Positions 1-8,131 of a stretch of DNA of 34,365 bases are shown in pieces. The stretch is from Acidobacteriota bacterium (lineage in GTDB: Bacteria > Acidobacteriota > Terriglobia > Terriglobales > Acidobacteriaceae), in NCBI GenBank assembly GCA_023410055.1, contig JAEYQK010000082.1, positions 1-34,365 on the forward strand, given 5' to 3'. The position numbers and the translations under genes were made by a program. Position 1 is the first letter of the stretch, and every line of letters begins with the position of its first letter. Under the pieces are notes generated by a model, which had not been told where the DNA came from, ran no database searches, and saw only the letters and a list, made by a program, of their open reading frames with translations.

Positions 1-836
1 GGTCACATCTGGAACAAGTGCTGATCAACTTCGCTGCGAATTCAAGAGATGCGATGCCAACTGGCGGCAAGTTCACAATCGCAACCTCGGTAGTAACGAC
101 TGCCAGCAGAACGAATGCCCTCGCTCCGGGGCGGTACGTGAGAGTTGCAGTATCCGACACTGGATACGGGATGGACGCACGAACGCTGTCGCGAGTGTTT
201 GACCCGTTCTTCACGACAAAAGGAATCGGGAAGGGAACTGGCCTCGGGCTCTCGACCGTTCACGGCATAGTCCGCCAAAACGAGGGCGACGTAAGGGCTG
301 AGAGCATGCTTGGGAAAGGCACCACCTTTACCGTCTATCTGCCTTACAAAGAGGGACATGTAGAGGGCGAGGATGGCGACGAGCACAATACTATTGAACC
401 CAAGTTCTCCGGAAACGTGCTCATCGTTGACGACGACGACCAGATACGTGAGGGCGTCTCCGAGTACCTGCGAAGAATCGGTTTCGATGTATACACCGCT
501 GGTGATGGCGCGGACGCTCTTAGGCTGGCCTCTCGTGAGCAAATCGACGTTCTCATAACGGACGTTGTGATGCCAGGAATGAGTGGCGTCGAACTGTTTC
601 AAATTCTGTCTTCGAGCAATCCAAGGCTGAAGGTCATTTTTGTGTCTGGTCATGCTGAGCGCGTGATTGACTATGGGGCTACGAAGCTGAGCGGACCGCT
701 CCTGAAGAAACCATTCAAGTTTCATGACCTGCAGAAAACGATCCAAGCAATTCTGAACTCAGCGAGGAACCCGCTTAGCAACACACGTGGGAGCCTCAGC
801 GGGACAAGGGTGGACGCAGGCACGCATCAGCTCTGA
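1..836 (+). CDS. Hybrid sensor histidine kinase, C-terminal part (HATPase + receiver), 5' truncated by the window edge
   Basis: The reading frame is open from the first complete codon at nt 3, so the GTG at 18 is internal and the gene begins outside the window. The visible part holds the ATP-binding half of a histidine kinase: N box (LEQVLINFAANSRDAM), G1 box (DTGYGMD), F box (FDPFFTTKG) and G2 box (GKGTGLGLSTVHGIV). A receiver domain follows, with the acidic pocket VDDDD, a phospho-acceptor Asp in LITDVVMPG (codon 561-563) and the conserved Lys in LLKKPF. The order kinase then receiver marks a hybrid kinase; a phosphorelay role is known for the family, the signal is unknown because the sensor part is missing. 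The last 25 or so residues after the receiver are low-complexity and unassigned. It ends convergently 23 bp from the rhomboid gene. Confidence 0.93.
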   Translation, partial: SHLEQVLINFAANSRDAMPTGGKFTIATSVVTTASRTNALAPGRYVRVAVSDTGYGMDARTLSRVFDPFFTTKGIGKGTGLGLSTVHGIVRQNEGDVRAESMLGKGTTFTVYLPYKEGHVEGEDGDEHNTIEPKFSGNVLIVDDDDQIREGVSEYLRRIGFDVYTAGDGADALRLASREQIDVLITDVVMPGMSGVELFQILSSSNPRLKVIFVSGHAERVIDYGATKLSGPLLKKPFKFHDLQKTIQAILNSARNPLSNTRGSLSGTRVDAGTHQL

Positions 837-859
837 AAAGCCGGGCAGATAGCGGAGAG

Positions 860-1591
860 CTACCATCCCACAAAGTGATATCTTCTGGGGCGCTGCGGAA
901 AGAGCTTGATCAGCGCAATGCCTGCGATGAAGCCACCGACATGTGCCCAAACGGCTACTCCGCCTGCGGGTTGAGAGCCGACGGCTATTGCGGTTGCCGT
1001 TCCACTTAGAAACTGCAGAATGAACCAATACCCCAGAACCAGCCATGCCGGGAGCCGAACAAAGAATATAAAGAGAAAAGGTACCCACGTGGTAACGCGA
1101 GCAGAAGGGTACAAAATCAGGTAGGCACCCATTATTCCGGCTATTGCTCCGCTGGCGCCTACGCCGGGAATCGCTGACGTGGGATTCAGCATCACGTGCA
1201 GAGAGGTCCCGATCACCCCTGCGGCAAGGTAAAGCAATAGATAATAGAAGTGCCCCAGGTAGTCCTCAACGTTGTCGCCGAATATCCAAAGAAACAACAT
1301 ATTGGCAATCAAATGCAGCCAGCTTGCGTGGAGAAACATCGAGGTGAAAACGGGAACCAGCGCCGTTTGCATCGTCACCGGGAACAGTACGCCCTGAATT
1401 GAAACGTGATGCGCGCCAGTAAGGAGCGCCGTGATCTTCAGCGGTATAAAACCGAACGTAAACATCAATTGGTCGCGCTGAACGGCCGGAAACGTCAATT
1501 CGAACAAGAACACCGCGACATTCACCGCTATGAGTAGATAGGTGATGAATGGAGTTGCGAATCTGGGAGCATCGTCGCGGATAGGTATCAT
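860..1591 (-). CDS. Rhomboid family intramembrane serine protease
   Basis: A 243-aa polytopic membrane protein. The catalytic Ser147 lies in GVGASGAIAG and the catalytic His217 in AHVGGFIAG, the two motifs that define active rhomboids. The segment HLIANMLFLWIFGDNVEDYLG (about residues 93-113) is the typical TM2 region with its conserved His and Asn. The start MIPIRDD is the usual N-terminus of short bacterial rhomboids, which supports the ATG at 1591. Family members cut transmembrane helices of other membrane proteins; the substrate cannot be told from sequence. It is transcribed away from truB, with a 76-bp shared upstream region. Confidence 0.93.
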   Translation of the reverse strand: MIPIRDDAPRFATPFITYLLIAVNVAVFLFELTFPAVQRDQLMFTFGFIPLKITALLTGAHHVSIQGVLFPVTMQTALVPVFTSMFLHASWLHLIANMLFLWIFGDNVEDYLGHFYYLLLYLAAGVIGTSLHVMLNPTSAIPGVGASGAIAGIMGAYLILYPSARVTTWVPFLFIFFVRLPAWLVLGYWFILQFLSGTATAIAVGSQPAGGVAVWAHVGGFIAGIALIKLFPQRPRRYHFVGW

Positions 1592-1667
1592 GTCTGGCTG
1601 TTAAACTTGGCGTGAGTGTTTCGTTCACGCACTCTAACAGAACTATCACAAAACAGAATAGAGGGAA

Positions 1668-2552
1668 ATGAACGGACTATTGGTCGTTGATAAACCGAGC
1701 GGCATGACGTCGCATGATGTGGTGAACCGAGTACGTCGTATCACCAACGAGCGATCGGTGGGGCATATCGGGACGCTGGATCCGATGGCCACAGGTGTGC
1801 TGCCACTGGTTCTCGGAAAGCTGACACGGCTCGCGCAGTTCTATACCGGGTCAGACAAGACGTACGAGGGGGAAATTCGGCTTGGATTTGCGACTGACAC
1901 GTACGACGCAGAGGGTGAGACATGCGGACCCGTTTGCAGCACAGTTAAAGTATCACTTGAAGACATAGGTGCCGTGGCTCGAGAGTTCACCGGGAGAATC
2001 AATCAATTACCACCGCCGTTTTCGGCTAAAAAGATAGCTGGCGTGGCAGCATACAAGTTGGCCCGAAACAAGAAGGACGTCAACCTCGACCCTGTCGAGA
2101 TCGACATCCGGCGCTTTGACATCTATTCAGTCAATGAGGATCGCGTGGCATTCGGAGCCGACGTTTCGTCGGGAACCTATATCCGATCGCTCGCACATGA
2201 CATGGGGAAACGGTTGGGATTAGGGGCGCACCTCTCCTCGTTGCGTAGGACGAAGGCGGGCGAGTTCGGTGTTGCGGATGCGCATTCGTTGGAAGAATTG
2301 GAAGCGGCTGTGAAAGCCGGGAACCTGGAGTCGCTCCTCGTTCACCCGCGGCGACTGTTACCTGACATGCCTTGCGTTACGGCAACTGAAGAAACGGCGG
2401 CCATGATTCGCAATGGCAGAGCAGTGAACCTACCGGAGATGTCCCGCGCCAGGCAGGTGAAAGTGTTCAGAGGACAGAGAGAGCTGGTCGCCATCGCGAC
2501 TCGAATCGCGGGGACGTTGTTCCATCCGAAGGTGGTATTCGCTGCCGAATAG
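1668..2552 (+). CDS. truB: tRNA pseudouridine(55) synthase TruB
   Basis: A 294-aa protein that isomerises U55 of the tRNA T-loop to pseudouridine in the cytoplasm. It opens with the family signature GLLVVDKPSGMTSHDVV, and the catalytic Asp38 is in GTLDPMATGVLPL. The motif GTYIRSLAHDMG (around residue 170) is the second conserved block of TruB. A purine-rich AGAGGGA lies just ahead of the ATG. Length is normal for the family. In many bacteria truB sits with rbfA and infB; here its left neighbour is a divergent rhomboid gene, so it has probably its own promoter in the 76-bp gap. Confidence 0.97.
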   Translation: MNGLLVVDKPSGMTSHDVVNRVRRITNERSVGHIGTLDPMATGVLPLVLGKLTRLAQFYTGSDKTYEGEIRLGFATDTYDAEGETCGPVCSTVKVSLEDIGAVAREFTGRINQLPPPFSAKKIAGVAAYKLARNKKDVNLDPVEIDIRRFDIYSVNEDRVAFGADVSSGTYIRSLAHDMGKRLGLGAHLSSLRRTKAGEFGVADAHSLEELEAAVKAGNLESLLVHPRRLLPDMPCVTATEETAAMIRNGRAVNLPEMSRARQVKVFRGQRELVAIATRIAGTLFHPKVVFAAE

Positions 2553-2622
2553 AAGCTGGCCTGCCGCAGAAGTCATTCTAAGCCATAGAACAATAGTGAC
2601 TTACCAGGAATACGCAGAGGCC

Positions 2623-2642
2623 TGTGGATAGCATGTGGATAA
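2623..2642. promoter_or_regulatory. Pair of DnaA-box-like nonamers between convergent genes
   Basis: TGTGGATAG (2623-2631) and TGTGGATAA (2634-2642) stand in the same orientation 2 bp apart. The second is the exact complement of the consensus DnaA box TTATCCACA and the first differs at one base. They lie in the 192-bp gap between the ends of truB and a minus-strand hypothetical gene, where no promoter is needed. Binding by DnaA is inference; two nonamers may also occur by chance. Confidence 0.4.
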
Positions 2643-2744
2643 CATTTCGAATGTCCGATAACAGATATTATGTAAACCGTGGTGCGGATGAGGAAATCTG
2701 TTGATTGTGGATTTCTGTCCTTCTTCTGAGGCCGGGACTGTGGT

Positions 2745-3056
2745 CTATACCGGCAGAACCAGTTCCCTTTGAAGGTCGTAGGCGAATCGGTCAAGGATGG
2801 CCGTGCGCTCTGGTGTAGCCTCAAGGATTTCGGACTTGGCCTGGAATACCTGACGTCCATCCTTCTCGGTCAGTACGCCTATCGCCTCTCCCATGCGCCA
2901 GCCGGGAGATCCGATCATCTTGAGCCCCGTGGGGCTTGATTCGAACAACGCGATGCAACTATCCCGCACGACTCCGATGGCCCTTGGAAATCGCTCGAAA
3001 GTCTGCAGTTCGAATCCTGCAGTATACAAACGCTGAAGTTGTTCGGAAGAATTCAT
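2745..3056 (-). CDS. Hypothetical protein, 103 aa
   Basis: A short soluble protein that I do not recognise. It begins MNSSEQLQRLYTAGFELQTF and shows alternating beta-like segments (AIGVVRDSCIALFESS, GLKMIGSPGWRMG, AIGVLTEKDGRQVF) followed by an acidic helix to the C-terminus. There is no signal peptide, membrane segment or cysteine motif. It lies 34 bp downstream of the DUF151 gene on the same strand, so it is probably the last gene of a miaB operon. Coding character is supported by the tight packing and codon use; function is unknown. Confidence 0.7.
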   Translation of the reverse strand: MNSSEQLQRLYTAGFELQTFERFPRAIGVVRDSCIALFESSPTGLKMIGSPGWRMGEAIGVLTEKDGRQVFQAKSEILEATPERTAILDRFAYDLQRELVLPV

Positions 3057-3090
3057 AGTTCCAAAAGGCGGTACCTAGTCCGGCCAAGCC

Positions 3091-3576
3091 TCACATTTTG
3101 TAGCGTCCCAGGTCTTCGTCGTTCAGACCCTCAAGCCACTTCCGGAGTTCCTCGGCTGAAACGCGATCGGATACGGCGCTGGCCTGCTTGGAGGTCTTGA
3201 GAACCTCATCTTCGACGTAGATAGGACAATCGACCCTCAATGCAAGCGCTAGAGCGTCGGATGGACGCGAGTCGACGCTGATGACGTTTCCCTGCCGCTC
3301 GAGCCAGATCACGGCGAAGAAGGTGTCGTCCTTCAGTTCGCTTACAACGACCTTGTGTACCTGAGCGTCGAGACCGGTAAGGACATTCTTGATGAGGTCG
3401 TGGGTCATCGGTCGCGGAGTCGTGACCTTCTCGATTTCAAGGGCAATCGCGTTCGCCTCGTAGATTCCCACCCAGATCGGCAAGACCGTGTCACTGCTGA
3501 CGTCCTTCAGCACGACGATGGGCATGTTGGTGACCGGGTCCATCATCAAGCCTCGAATCTTCATTTCGACTTCCAT
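3091..3576 (-). CDS. Bifunctional nuclease family protein (DUF151/BFN domain)
   Basis: A 161-aa protein with the DUF151 fold. Diagnostic segments are the N-terminal MEVEMKIRGLMMDPVTNMPIVVL, LPIWVGIYEANAIALEIEKV, and SRPSDALALALRVDCPIYV, where the conserved R-P-S-D-A-L block sits. Plant and bacterial relatives have been described as nucleases with RNase and DNase activity, but most bacterial members have no proven role. A GGGAG seven bases ahead of the ATG at 3576 supports this start. It follows miaB by 18 bp on the same strand and is very likely co-transcribed with it. Confidence 0.9.
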   Translation of the reverse strand: MEVEMKIRGLMMDPVTNMPIVVLKDVSSDTVLPIWVGIYEANAIALEIEKVTTPRPMTHDLIKNVLTGLDAQVHKVVVSELKDDTFFAVIWLERQGNVISVDSRPSDALALALRVDCPIYVEDEVLKTSKQASAVSDRVSAEELRKWLEGLNDEDLGRYKM

Positions 3577-3594
3577 CGGTCGACTCCCTGCCGA

Positions 3595-4920
3595 TTACTC
3601 GGCCAACTCTCCTGCCAAACTGTTCGGATGCGTCACGCCAACCCTTACACCGACGTAGTCGCCGTGCTTAAGTTGGATAGCATCTGGCGCTGTGAAGTTT
3701 ACAACCTTATTTTGCGTGCTGCGACCAATCCACTGTCTCCGCGCGTCATTCCGGCCTTCAACCATCACTTCAACTATCGCTCCGGCGTGTCGCCTGTTGT
3801 TCTCGGCCGAGATACTCTTCTGGCGTTCATTAAGAACGGCTAGCCTGCGCGCCTTCTCGTCGTCGGGAATGCTGTCCGGATACTTGATCGCGGGCGTGTT
3901 CGGCCTTGGCGAATACTTGAAGGAGAACATTGAGTCATACCGCACCGCGTCCAGCAGCGAAAGCGTTTCCTCGAACTCGGCTTCGGTCTCTCCTGGGAAA
4001 CCCACAATGATATCCGTCGTAATGCTGATGTCGCGCTTGGCAGAGTGCATCCAGGAGATGCGCTCCAGGTATTCTTCGCGCGTATATTCGCGCTGCATGG
4101 CCGCTAGGACCCGTGTTGACCCGCTCTGAACCGGAAGATGGACATGATCACAGATGGTCGGAACGGCATCGATCGCCTCGACGATGTCTCTGGTAAAGTC
4201 GCGAGGGTGCGAGGTGGTGAAGCGAACGCGCTTGACGCCGGCAACCTCACCGATGCCAGCGAGCAATTCAGCAAATGACTTTTTTTCAGCTGGATCGCGG
4301 TAAGAGTTAACGTTTTGCCCCAATAGTTGAACATCCGTGTATCCCTCGTCTGCCATGCGGCGTGCTTCGGCCAGAACTGAATCGGAGGATCGGCTCCGTT
4401 CTTTCCCGCGAGTGTATGGGACGACACAGTAGGCGCAGAACTTATCGCATCCCTCAATGATCGTGATGTAGCCCCGGTGTGGATTGGAGCGGGCCGTGAA
4501 CTCCGTGTCGAAGGTCTGGTCGGTCTGGCGATCGTCGAGTCCGGTGGCTCGCTTTCCTTCTTCGATTTGCACGAGCAGCGAACTGAGATTCCGGTAGGAG
4601 GCCGACCCGCAGACGAGATCCACGTGGGGAGCCCGGTCGAAGATGTGCTCCCCTTCCTGCTGAGCGACGCATCCGAGTACCCCGAACCTCTTGCCCTGCT
4701 TTTTGAACTTCCTGAAGTCTGCCAGGCGATGGAACACCTTCTGCTCGGCTTTGTCGCGTATGGAGCACGTATTGTACAGCACCAGGTCGGCGTCTTCGAC
4801 GGATTCGACGCGGCGATAACCTTGCGAGATGAGGGTGCCGATAACCTTCTCGGAATCATGAAAGTTCATCTGACAGCCGAATGTCTCGATAAAAAACGTC
4901 TTTTCTGAACCCACAGCCAT
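3595..4920 (-). CDS. miaB: tRNA-2-methylthio-N6-dimethylallyladenosine synthase MiaB
   Basis: A radical-SAM methylthiotransferase that adds a methylthio group to i6A37 in tRNAs reading UNN codons. The N-terminal UPF0004 domain carries its three cluster cysteines in TFGCQMN (Cys16), YNTCSIRD and VLGCVAQQ. The radical-SAM motif is GCDKFCAYCVVPYTRG (CxxxCxxC). A TRAM domain closes the protein (EVMVEGRND onward). I chose the ATG at 4920, giving 441 aa starting MAVGSEKTFFIETFGC; the frame stays open to 4989 but the added 23 residues (MQERCKRLRACG...) do not resemble the family. It heads a probable operon with the DUF151 gene. Confidence 0.96.
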   Translation of the reverse strand: MAVGSEKTFFIETFGCQMNFHDSEKVIGTLISQGYRRVESVEDADLVLYNTCSIRDKAEQKVFHRLADFRKFKKQGKRFGVLGCVAQQEGEHIFDRAPHVDLVCGSASYRNLSSLLVQIEEGKRATGLDDRQTDQTFDTEFTARSNPHRGYITIIEGCDKFCAYCVVPYTRGKERSRSSDSVLAEARRMADEGYTDVQLLGQNVNSYRDPAEKKSFAELLAGIGEVAGVKRVRFTTSHPRDFTRDIVEAIDAVPTICDHVHLPVQSGSTRVLAAMQREYTREEYLERISWMHSAKRDISITTDIIVGFPGETEAEFEETLSLLDAVRYDSMFSFKYSPRPNTPAIKYPDSIPDDEKARRLAVLNERQKSISAENNRRHAGAIVEVMVEGRNDARRQWIGRSTQNKVVNFTAPDAIQLKHGDYVGVRVGVTHPNSLAGELAE

Positions 4921-5117
4921 GCCTAACAAGTATAGACGATGACCTGAGATCAAGCCGCAGGCACGAAGTCTCTTGCATCGTTCTTGCATTCCCTGTCATC
5001 TGTGTTAGCTGTCCAGTATGACTTTCCTCCGCGGATTCACCTGAACGTTCCCACCCCAAACGCCCGTGCGTCGTTAACATCGCCTTACCATTTTTTAGAA
5101 AGAAGAACAGGTGAATC

Positions 5118-6116
5118 ATGATTCGTCGTGCCGCGTCGATTGTTGTTGCCGTTATTGTCTTTGCCGTTCTGGTCCGCGCTGAGCCAACCGAACGGACATT
5201 CTCCTTTACGTATGCCTTCTCCGTTCGCAATCCGGAGCAGGGGAAACGATTGCGGGTGTGGTTTCCCGAGGCGACCTCAGATAAGTACCAGACGATGCGC
5301 GTTGTCTCTACCACTAGTGACCTGCCGTTAAGGCGGACAAAAGAGTCGAAGTACGGCAACGAAATGTTCTATGCCGAAACATCGGCGGCAGACAAAGCGG
5401 AGTACCGATTCGAGGTCGTGTACGAGGTCACTCGACGAGAGCGCTTGGGATCTGACGAGGTGAATGGACCCGGGTCCGCTCGCCTCAATCACGCTCAGTT
5501 GAAACGCTACACGGCGCCAGACAGGCTGGTTCCCACCGCGGGCAAGCCTGCGGAGATTGCCTCGAAACTCGTTCAGGGCAAAACATCCCAGGCCGACAAA
5601 GTGCGCGCAATCTACGACTATGTGTTCACCAGCATGCGATACGACAAGTCGGGCACCGGATGGGGACACGGCGATGCGCTGTGGGCGTGCGATTCGCATC
5701 GGGGCAATTGTACCGACTTCCATTCGCTATTCGCGTCGATGACTCGATCGCAAGGAGTCCCCACGCGATTCGAGATTGGTTTTCCTCTCCCGGACGACAA
5801 GCATGAATCCGAGATCGCCGGCTATCACTGCTGGGCAGATTTCTATTTGAACGGCAGAGGGTGGATTCCCGTCGATATCTCGGAGGCGTGGAAGCATCCG
5901 GAGAAGAAGGACTACTTCTTCGGCGCGCACGACGCCAACCGTATTCAGTTCAGCATGGGACGCGACTTAACCCTGAGTCCTCGGCAGGATGGTGCCCCGT
6001 TGAACTACTTCGTTTATCCCTACGCCGAGTCGGATGGCAAAGAGGTGCGGAACATACGAAACGACTTTTCCTTTCGCGATGTGCAGGGCGGGGCAAAGCA
6101 AGCAGTGGTCAGGTGA
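5118..6116 (+). CDS. Exported transglutaminase-like cysteine protease/peptidase domain protein
   Basis: A 332-aa protein with a cleavable-looking signal peptide (residues 1-22, hydrophobic core IVVAVIVFAVLV, cut near RAEP). The transglutaminase-like core has the catalytic triad Cys198 in GNCTDFHSLFASM, His237 in YHCWADFYL and Asp253 in WIPVDISEAWK. About 100 residues of beta-rich sequence precede it. Family members act as peptidases or crosslinkers outside the cytoplasm; the substrate is unknown. An AGGTG lies a few bases ahead of the ATG. The start codon lies inside a 12-bp palindrome, GAATCATGATTC. Confidence 0.9.
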   Translation: MIRRAASIVVAVIVFAVLVRAEPTERTFSFTYAFSVRNPEQGKRLRVWFPEATSDKYQTMRVVSTTSDLPLRRTKESKYGNEMFYAETSAADKAEYRFEVVYEVTRRERLGSDEVNGPGSARLNHAQLKRYTAPDRLVPTAGKPAEIASKLVQGKTSQADKVRAIYDYVFTSMRYDKSGTGWGHGDALWACDSHRGNCTDFHSLFASMTRSQGVPTRFEIGFPLPDDKHESEIAGYHCWADFYLNGRGWIPVDISEAWKHPEKKDYFFGAHDANRIQFSMGRDLTLSPRQDGAPLNYFVYPYAESDGKEVRNIRNDFSFRDVQGGAKQAVVR

Positions 6117-6178
6117 ACGGTTGGTAGTTGGTGTTTCAAACGTGCTAGGCTCTTAACAGATCTCAGAAGGAGTATCGC

Positions 6179-6724
6179 GTGACGACACAAGCCGTTTCCC
6201 CCGAACTTCAATTCCCCATTGGCAAATTCACCATGCCCGCAGGCCCCCTTTCTGGTGCGGAACGCAAGCAGGCGATCGCGACAATCGCCGAACTCCCGGT
6301 CCGTGTTCGTGCGGCCGTTGCTGGACTGACGTCGGAGCAACTCGATACCACCTATCGCCCCGGTGGATGGACTGTACGGCAGGTGGTTCATCATCTCGCT
6401 GACAGTCATATGAATGCATTTGTTCGCTTCAAGCTGGCGCTGACGGAAGACGACCCAACCGTTAAGCCGTACGCGGAAGCAGCCTGGGCAGAAACAGTGG
6501 ACGCCAAAACGAATGCGATTGATCCCTCTCTGCACATTATTGACGGTATGCACGAGCGATTGGCAGTCCTTCTGGAGAATATGACGGCTGAGGATTTTGC
6601 TCGAACGTTCCGACATCCCGAGCGCGGAGTCATGACTCTGGACACGACCGTGGTTATGTACGCCTGGCACTGCAAGCATCACGTGGCGCACATCACCGGC
6701 TTACGGCAGCGCATGGGCTGGTAA
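6179..6724 (+). CDS. DinB/YfiT-like putative metal-dependent hydrolase or thiol transferase
   Basis: A 181-aa four-helix-bundle protein of the DinB superfamily, closest in layout to YfiT/BstA. Likely metal ligands are the His in VVHHLADSHMNAF and the His pair in WHCKHHVAHITG near the C-terminus. The segment YRPGGWTVRQVVHHLADSH is the YfiT signature. YfiT relatives in Bacillus transfer bacillithiol; whether this host makes such a thiol is not visible. The GTG at 6179 is the start: AGAAGGAG (6165-6172) lies six bases upstream and there is no better start in frame. It follows the transglutaminase-like gene by 62 bp. Confidence 0.9.
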   Translation: MTTQAVSPELQFPIGKFTMPAGPLSGAERKQAIATIAELPVRVRAAVAGLTSEQLDTTYRPGGWTVRQVVHHLADSHMNAFVRFKLALTEDDPTVKPYAEAAWAETVDAKTNAIDPSLHIIDGMHERLAVLLENMTAEDFARTFRHPERGVMTLDTTVVMYAWHCKHHVAHITGLRQRMGW

Positions 6725-6737
6725 GCGGCATCTCACG

Positions 6738-6758
6738 GCGGGAGCATTTCGCTCCCGC
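6738..6758. terminator. Shared hairpin between convergent DinB and pdxT genes
   Basis: Arms GCGGGAGC (6738-6745) and GCTCCCGC (6751-6758) pair perfectly over 8 bp around a 5-nt loop. The hairpin fills the 35-bp gap between two convergent stop codons. There is no clear T-run on either side, so it may act as a transcript-end stabiliser or a factor-assisted terminator rather than a classic intrinsic one. Confidence 0.6.
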
Positions 6759-6759
6759 A

Positions 6760-7332
6760 TTACTGCTTGGACAGATTTCTCACCAGATCTACGAAGTACT
6801 TGTGAACGCGGGGATCTTGCGAGAGTTCCGGATGAAAGGTCGCGGCCATTGTCTTTCCTTGGCGAATAAGCACCGGATGCCCGTCGCGTTCGGCTAAGAC
6901 CTCAGTTCCCTTCCCAACTTCTTCGATACGCGGCGCACGAATGTAGACCATTTCTAGTGGGCCGCCCGGCAGTTTGGTCATGCTCTCGATAATCGCACTA
7001 TCAACCTGCCGTCCGTAGGCGTTGCGGCGGACCCTAATATCTAGAGCGCCGAGTCCCTGTTGCGGCGGATTCTCGACTTCTTTCGCGAGCAAGATACAGC
7101 CGGCGCAGGTGCCGAACGTCGGCTTTGTGTGGACGAAATCGCTCAGCTTCTGGAACCCGGCCTCACCGAGCAGTTTGATGAAAGTTGACGATTCGCCGCC
7201 CGGAATAACGAGGCCGTCCACTTTGTCTAGTTGTTCGGACTTCTTGACCAGCACGACTTCCGCACCGAGTTCTTCAAGCCTCTTACGGTGCGCTTCGAAA
7301 TCGCCCTGGAGAGCCAACACACCAATTGTCAT
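6760..7332 (-). CDS. pdxT: Pyridoxal 5'-phosphate synthase glutaminase subunit PdxT
   Basis: The glutaminase half of the deoxyxylulose-independent PLP synthase: it releases ammonia from glutamine and channels it to PdxS. Class-I amidotransferase features are the oxyanion segment LVIPGGESSTF, the nucleophile Cys76 in FGTCAGCILLA, and the His167/Glu169 pair in FHPELSQD. I chose the ATG at 7332 (MTIGVLALQGDFEAH, 190 aa), which is the family N-terminus and has AGGGA eight bases upstream; the frame is open a further 12 codons. The usual Leu after CAG is a Cys here (CAGC). It lies 42 bp behind the TRIC gene, itself behind pdxS. Confidence 0.96.
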   Translation of the reverse strand: MTIGVLALQGDFEAHRKRLEELGAEVVLVKKSEQLDKVDGLVIPGGESSTFIKLLGEAGFQKLSDFVHTKPTFGTCAGCILLAKEVENPPQQGLGALDIRVRRNAYGRQVDSAIIESMTKLPGGPLEMVYIRAPRIEEVGKGTEVLAERDGHPVLIRQGKTMAATFHPELSQDPRVHKYFVDLVRNLSKQ

Positions 7333-7374
7333 CTTTGGATTCCCTGTCACAGTATCACGATAAATCACGAGGCA

Positions 7375-8031
7375 TTAGTCGCCAACCGGCACGCTGTTTC
7401 GAACGGGCCTAGTGCGCCAGTTGAACTTCCACGAGAGTATTCGAAGCGAGAAGCAGATCGCCACGGCCAACGCACTCGAGATAGCTTCAGGCATTCCGGC
7501 TCGGCACAGCAAAAAGTAAGTTCCTGCGCCGGCAAGAGCGGCAATCGCGTAGAACTGGCCGCGTTCGAAGATTCTCGGAACCGTTCCGCTTAGGACATCC
7601 CTCAATGAACCGCCGCCTACAGCGGTTACAACACCGAGCAATATGGATGGCAACGGCATCAGTCCCGCGTGGAGAGCACGCGTGGTGCCTGCTACCGAAA
7701 AGAACCCGATCACGGCGGCGTCAATGATAACGATCATCCTGTCGGCTCTTGTGCCGATTCTCGAACGGAAGGCGAGCGCAACAAATGCTCCAGCAAAGGC
7801 AATCAACTCGTAACGAATGTCGAGAAAGGCCAGCGGAGGACCCTTCTGGAGCACGACGTCGCGGACAATGCCTCCGCCCAGCGCAGACGTAAACGCGAGT
7901 CCGAGTACGCCGATGAAGTCGTATTTGTAACGGTTCTCGCGTATTGCGTCCACCGCGCCACCGAAGGCGCCAATGAATACACCGAGGAAGTCGAGAATCC
8001 AGAACAGGAGTCCCAGTCCACTTACAATCAT
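7375..8031 (-). CDS. TRIC-type cation channel family protein (UPF0126, YadS/YicG-like)
   Basis: A 218-aa membrane protein with seven predicted hydrophobic helices. It contains the duplicated family motif: GGGIVRDVVL (about residue 53) and GGGSLRDVLSG (about residue 139), each at the kinked pore helix of the inverted repeat. Prokaryotic TRIC homologues form trimeric monovalent-cation channels. It lies between pdxS and pdxT on the same strand, an uncommon arrangement since these two are usually adjacent. A basic tail (WKFNWRTRPVRNSVPVGD) ends the protein. Confidence 0.92.
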   Translation of the reverse strand: MIVSGLGLLFWILDFLGVFIGAFGGAVDAIRENRYKYDFIGVLGLAFTSALGGGIVRDVVLQKGPPLAFLDIRYELIAFAGAFVALAFRSRIGTRADRMIVIIDAAVIGFFSVAGTTRALHAGLMPLPSILLGVVTAVGGGSLRDVLSGTVPRIFERGQFYAIAALAGAGTYFLLCRAGMPEAISSALAVAICFSLRILSWKFNWRTRPVRNSVPVGD

Positions 8032-8057
8032 CGAAACTCACATTAGTTGAGATAACG

Positions 8058-8080
8058 AAAAGCGCAGCCCGAAGCTGCGC
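8058..8080 (-). terminator. Intrinsic-terminator-like hairpin after pdxS
   Basis: On the minus strand the arms GCGCAGC and GCTGCGC (8062-8080) pair perfectly over 7 bp around a TTCGG loop and are followed by TTTT then CGTTAT. It sits 52-74 bp downstream of the pdxS stop and ahead of the TRIC gene, so it may reduce read-through and uncouple pdxS levels from TRIC and pdxT. A second small hairpin, GCGCC-GAA-GGCGC, lies at 8099-8111 without a T-run. Confidence 0.6.
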
Positions 8081-8131
8081 CAATCTTGATACTCTTTTGC
8101 GCCGAAGGCGCGTCTGTATGAACGGCCAGTC

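Noticed and set aside
2553..2744. Replication origin
   Set aside because: Only two DnaA-box-like sites and no dnaA, dnaN or clear unwinding region nearby.
3355..3843. Long plus-strand open frame across the DUF151 and miaB genes
   Set aside because: It is antisense to two well-supported genes and its product shows no family features.
4104..4908. Several open frames of 100-250 codons on both strands within miaB
   Set aside because: They overlap MiaB, whose iron-sulfur motifs are clear; the products are Ser/Arg-rich shadows.
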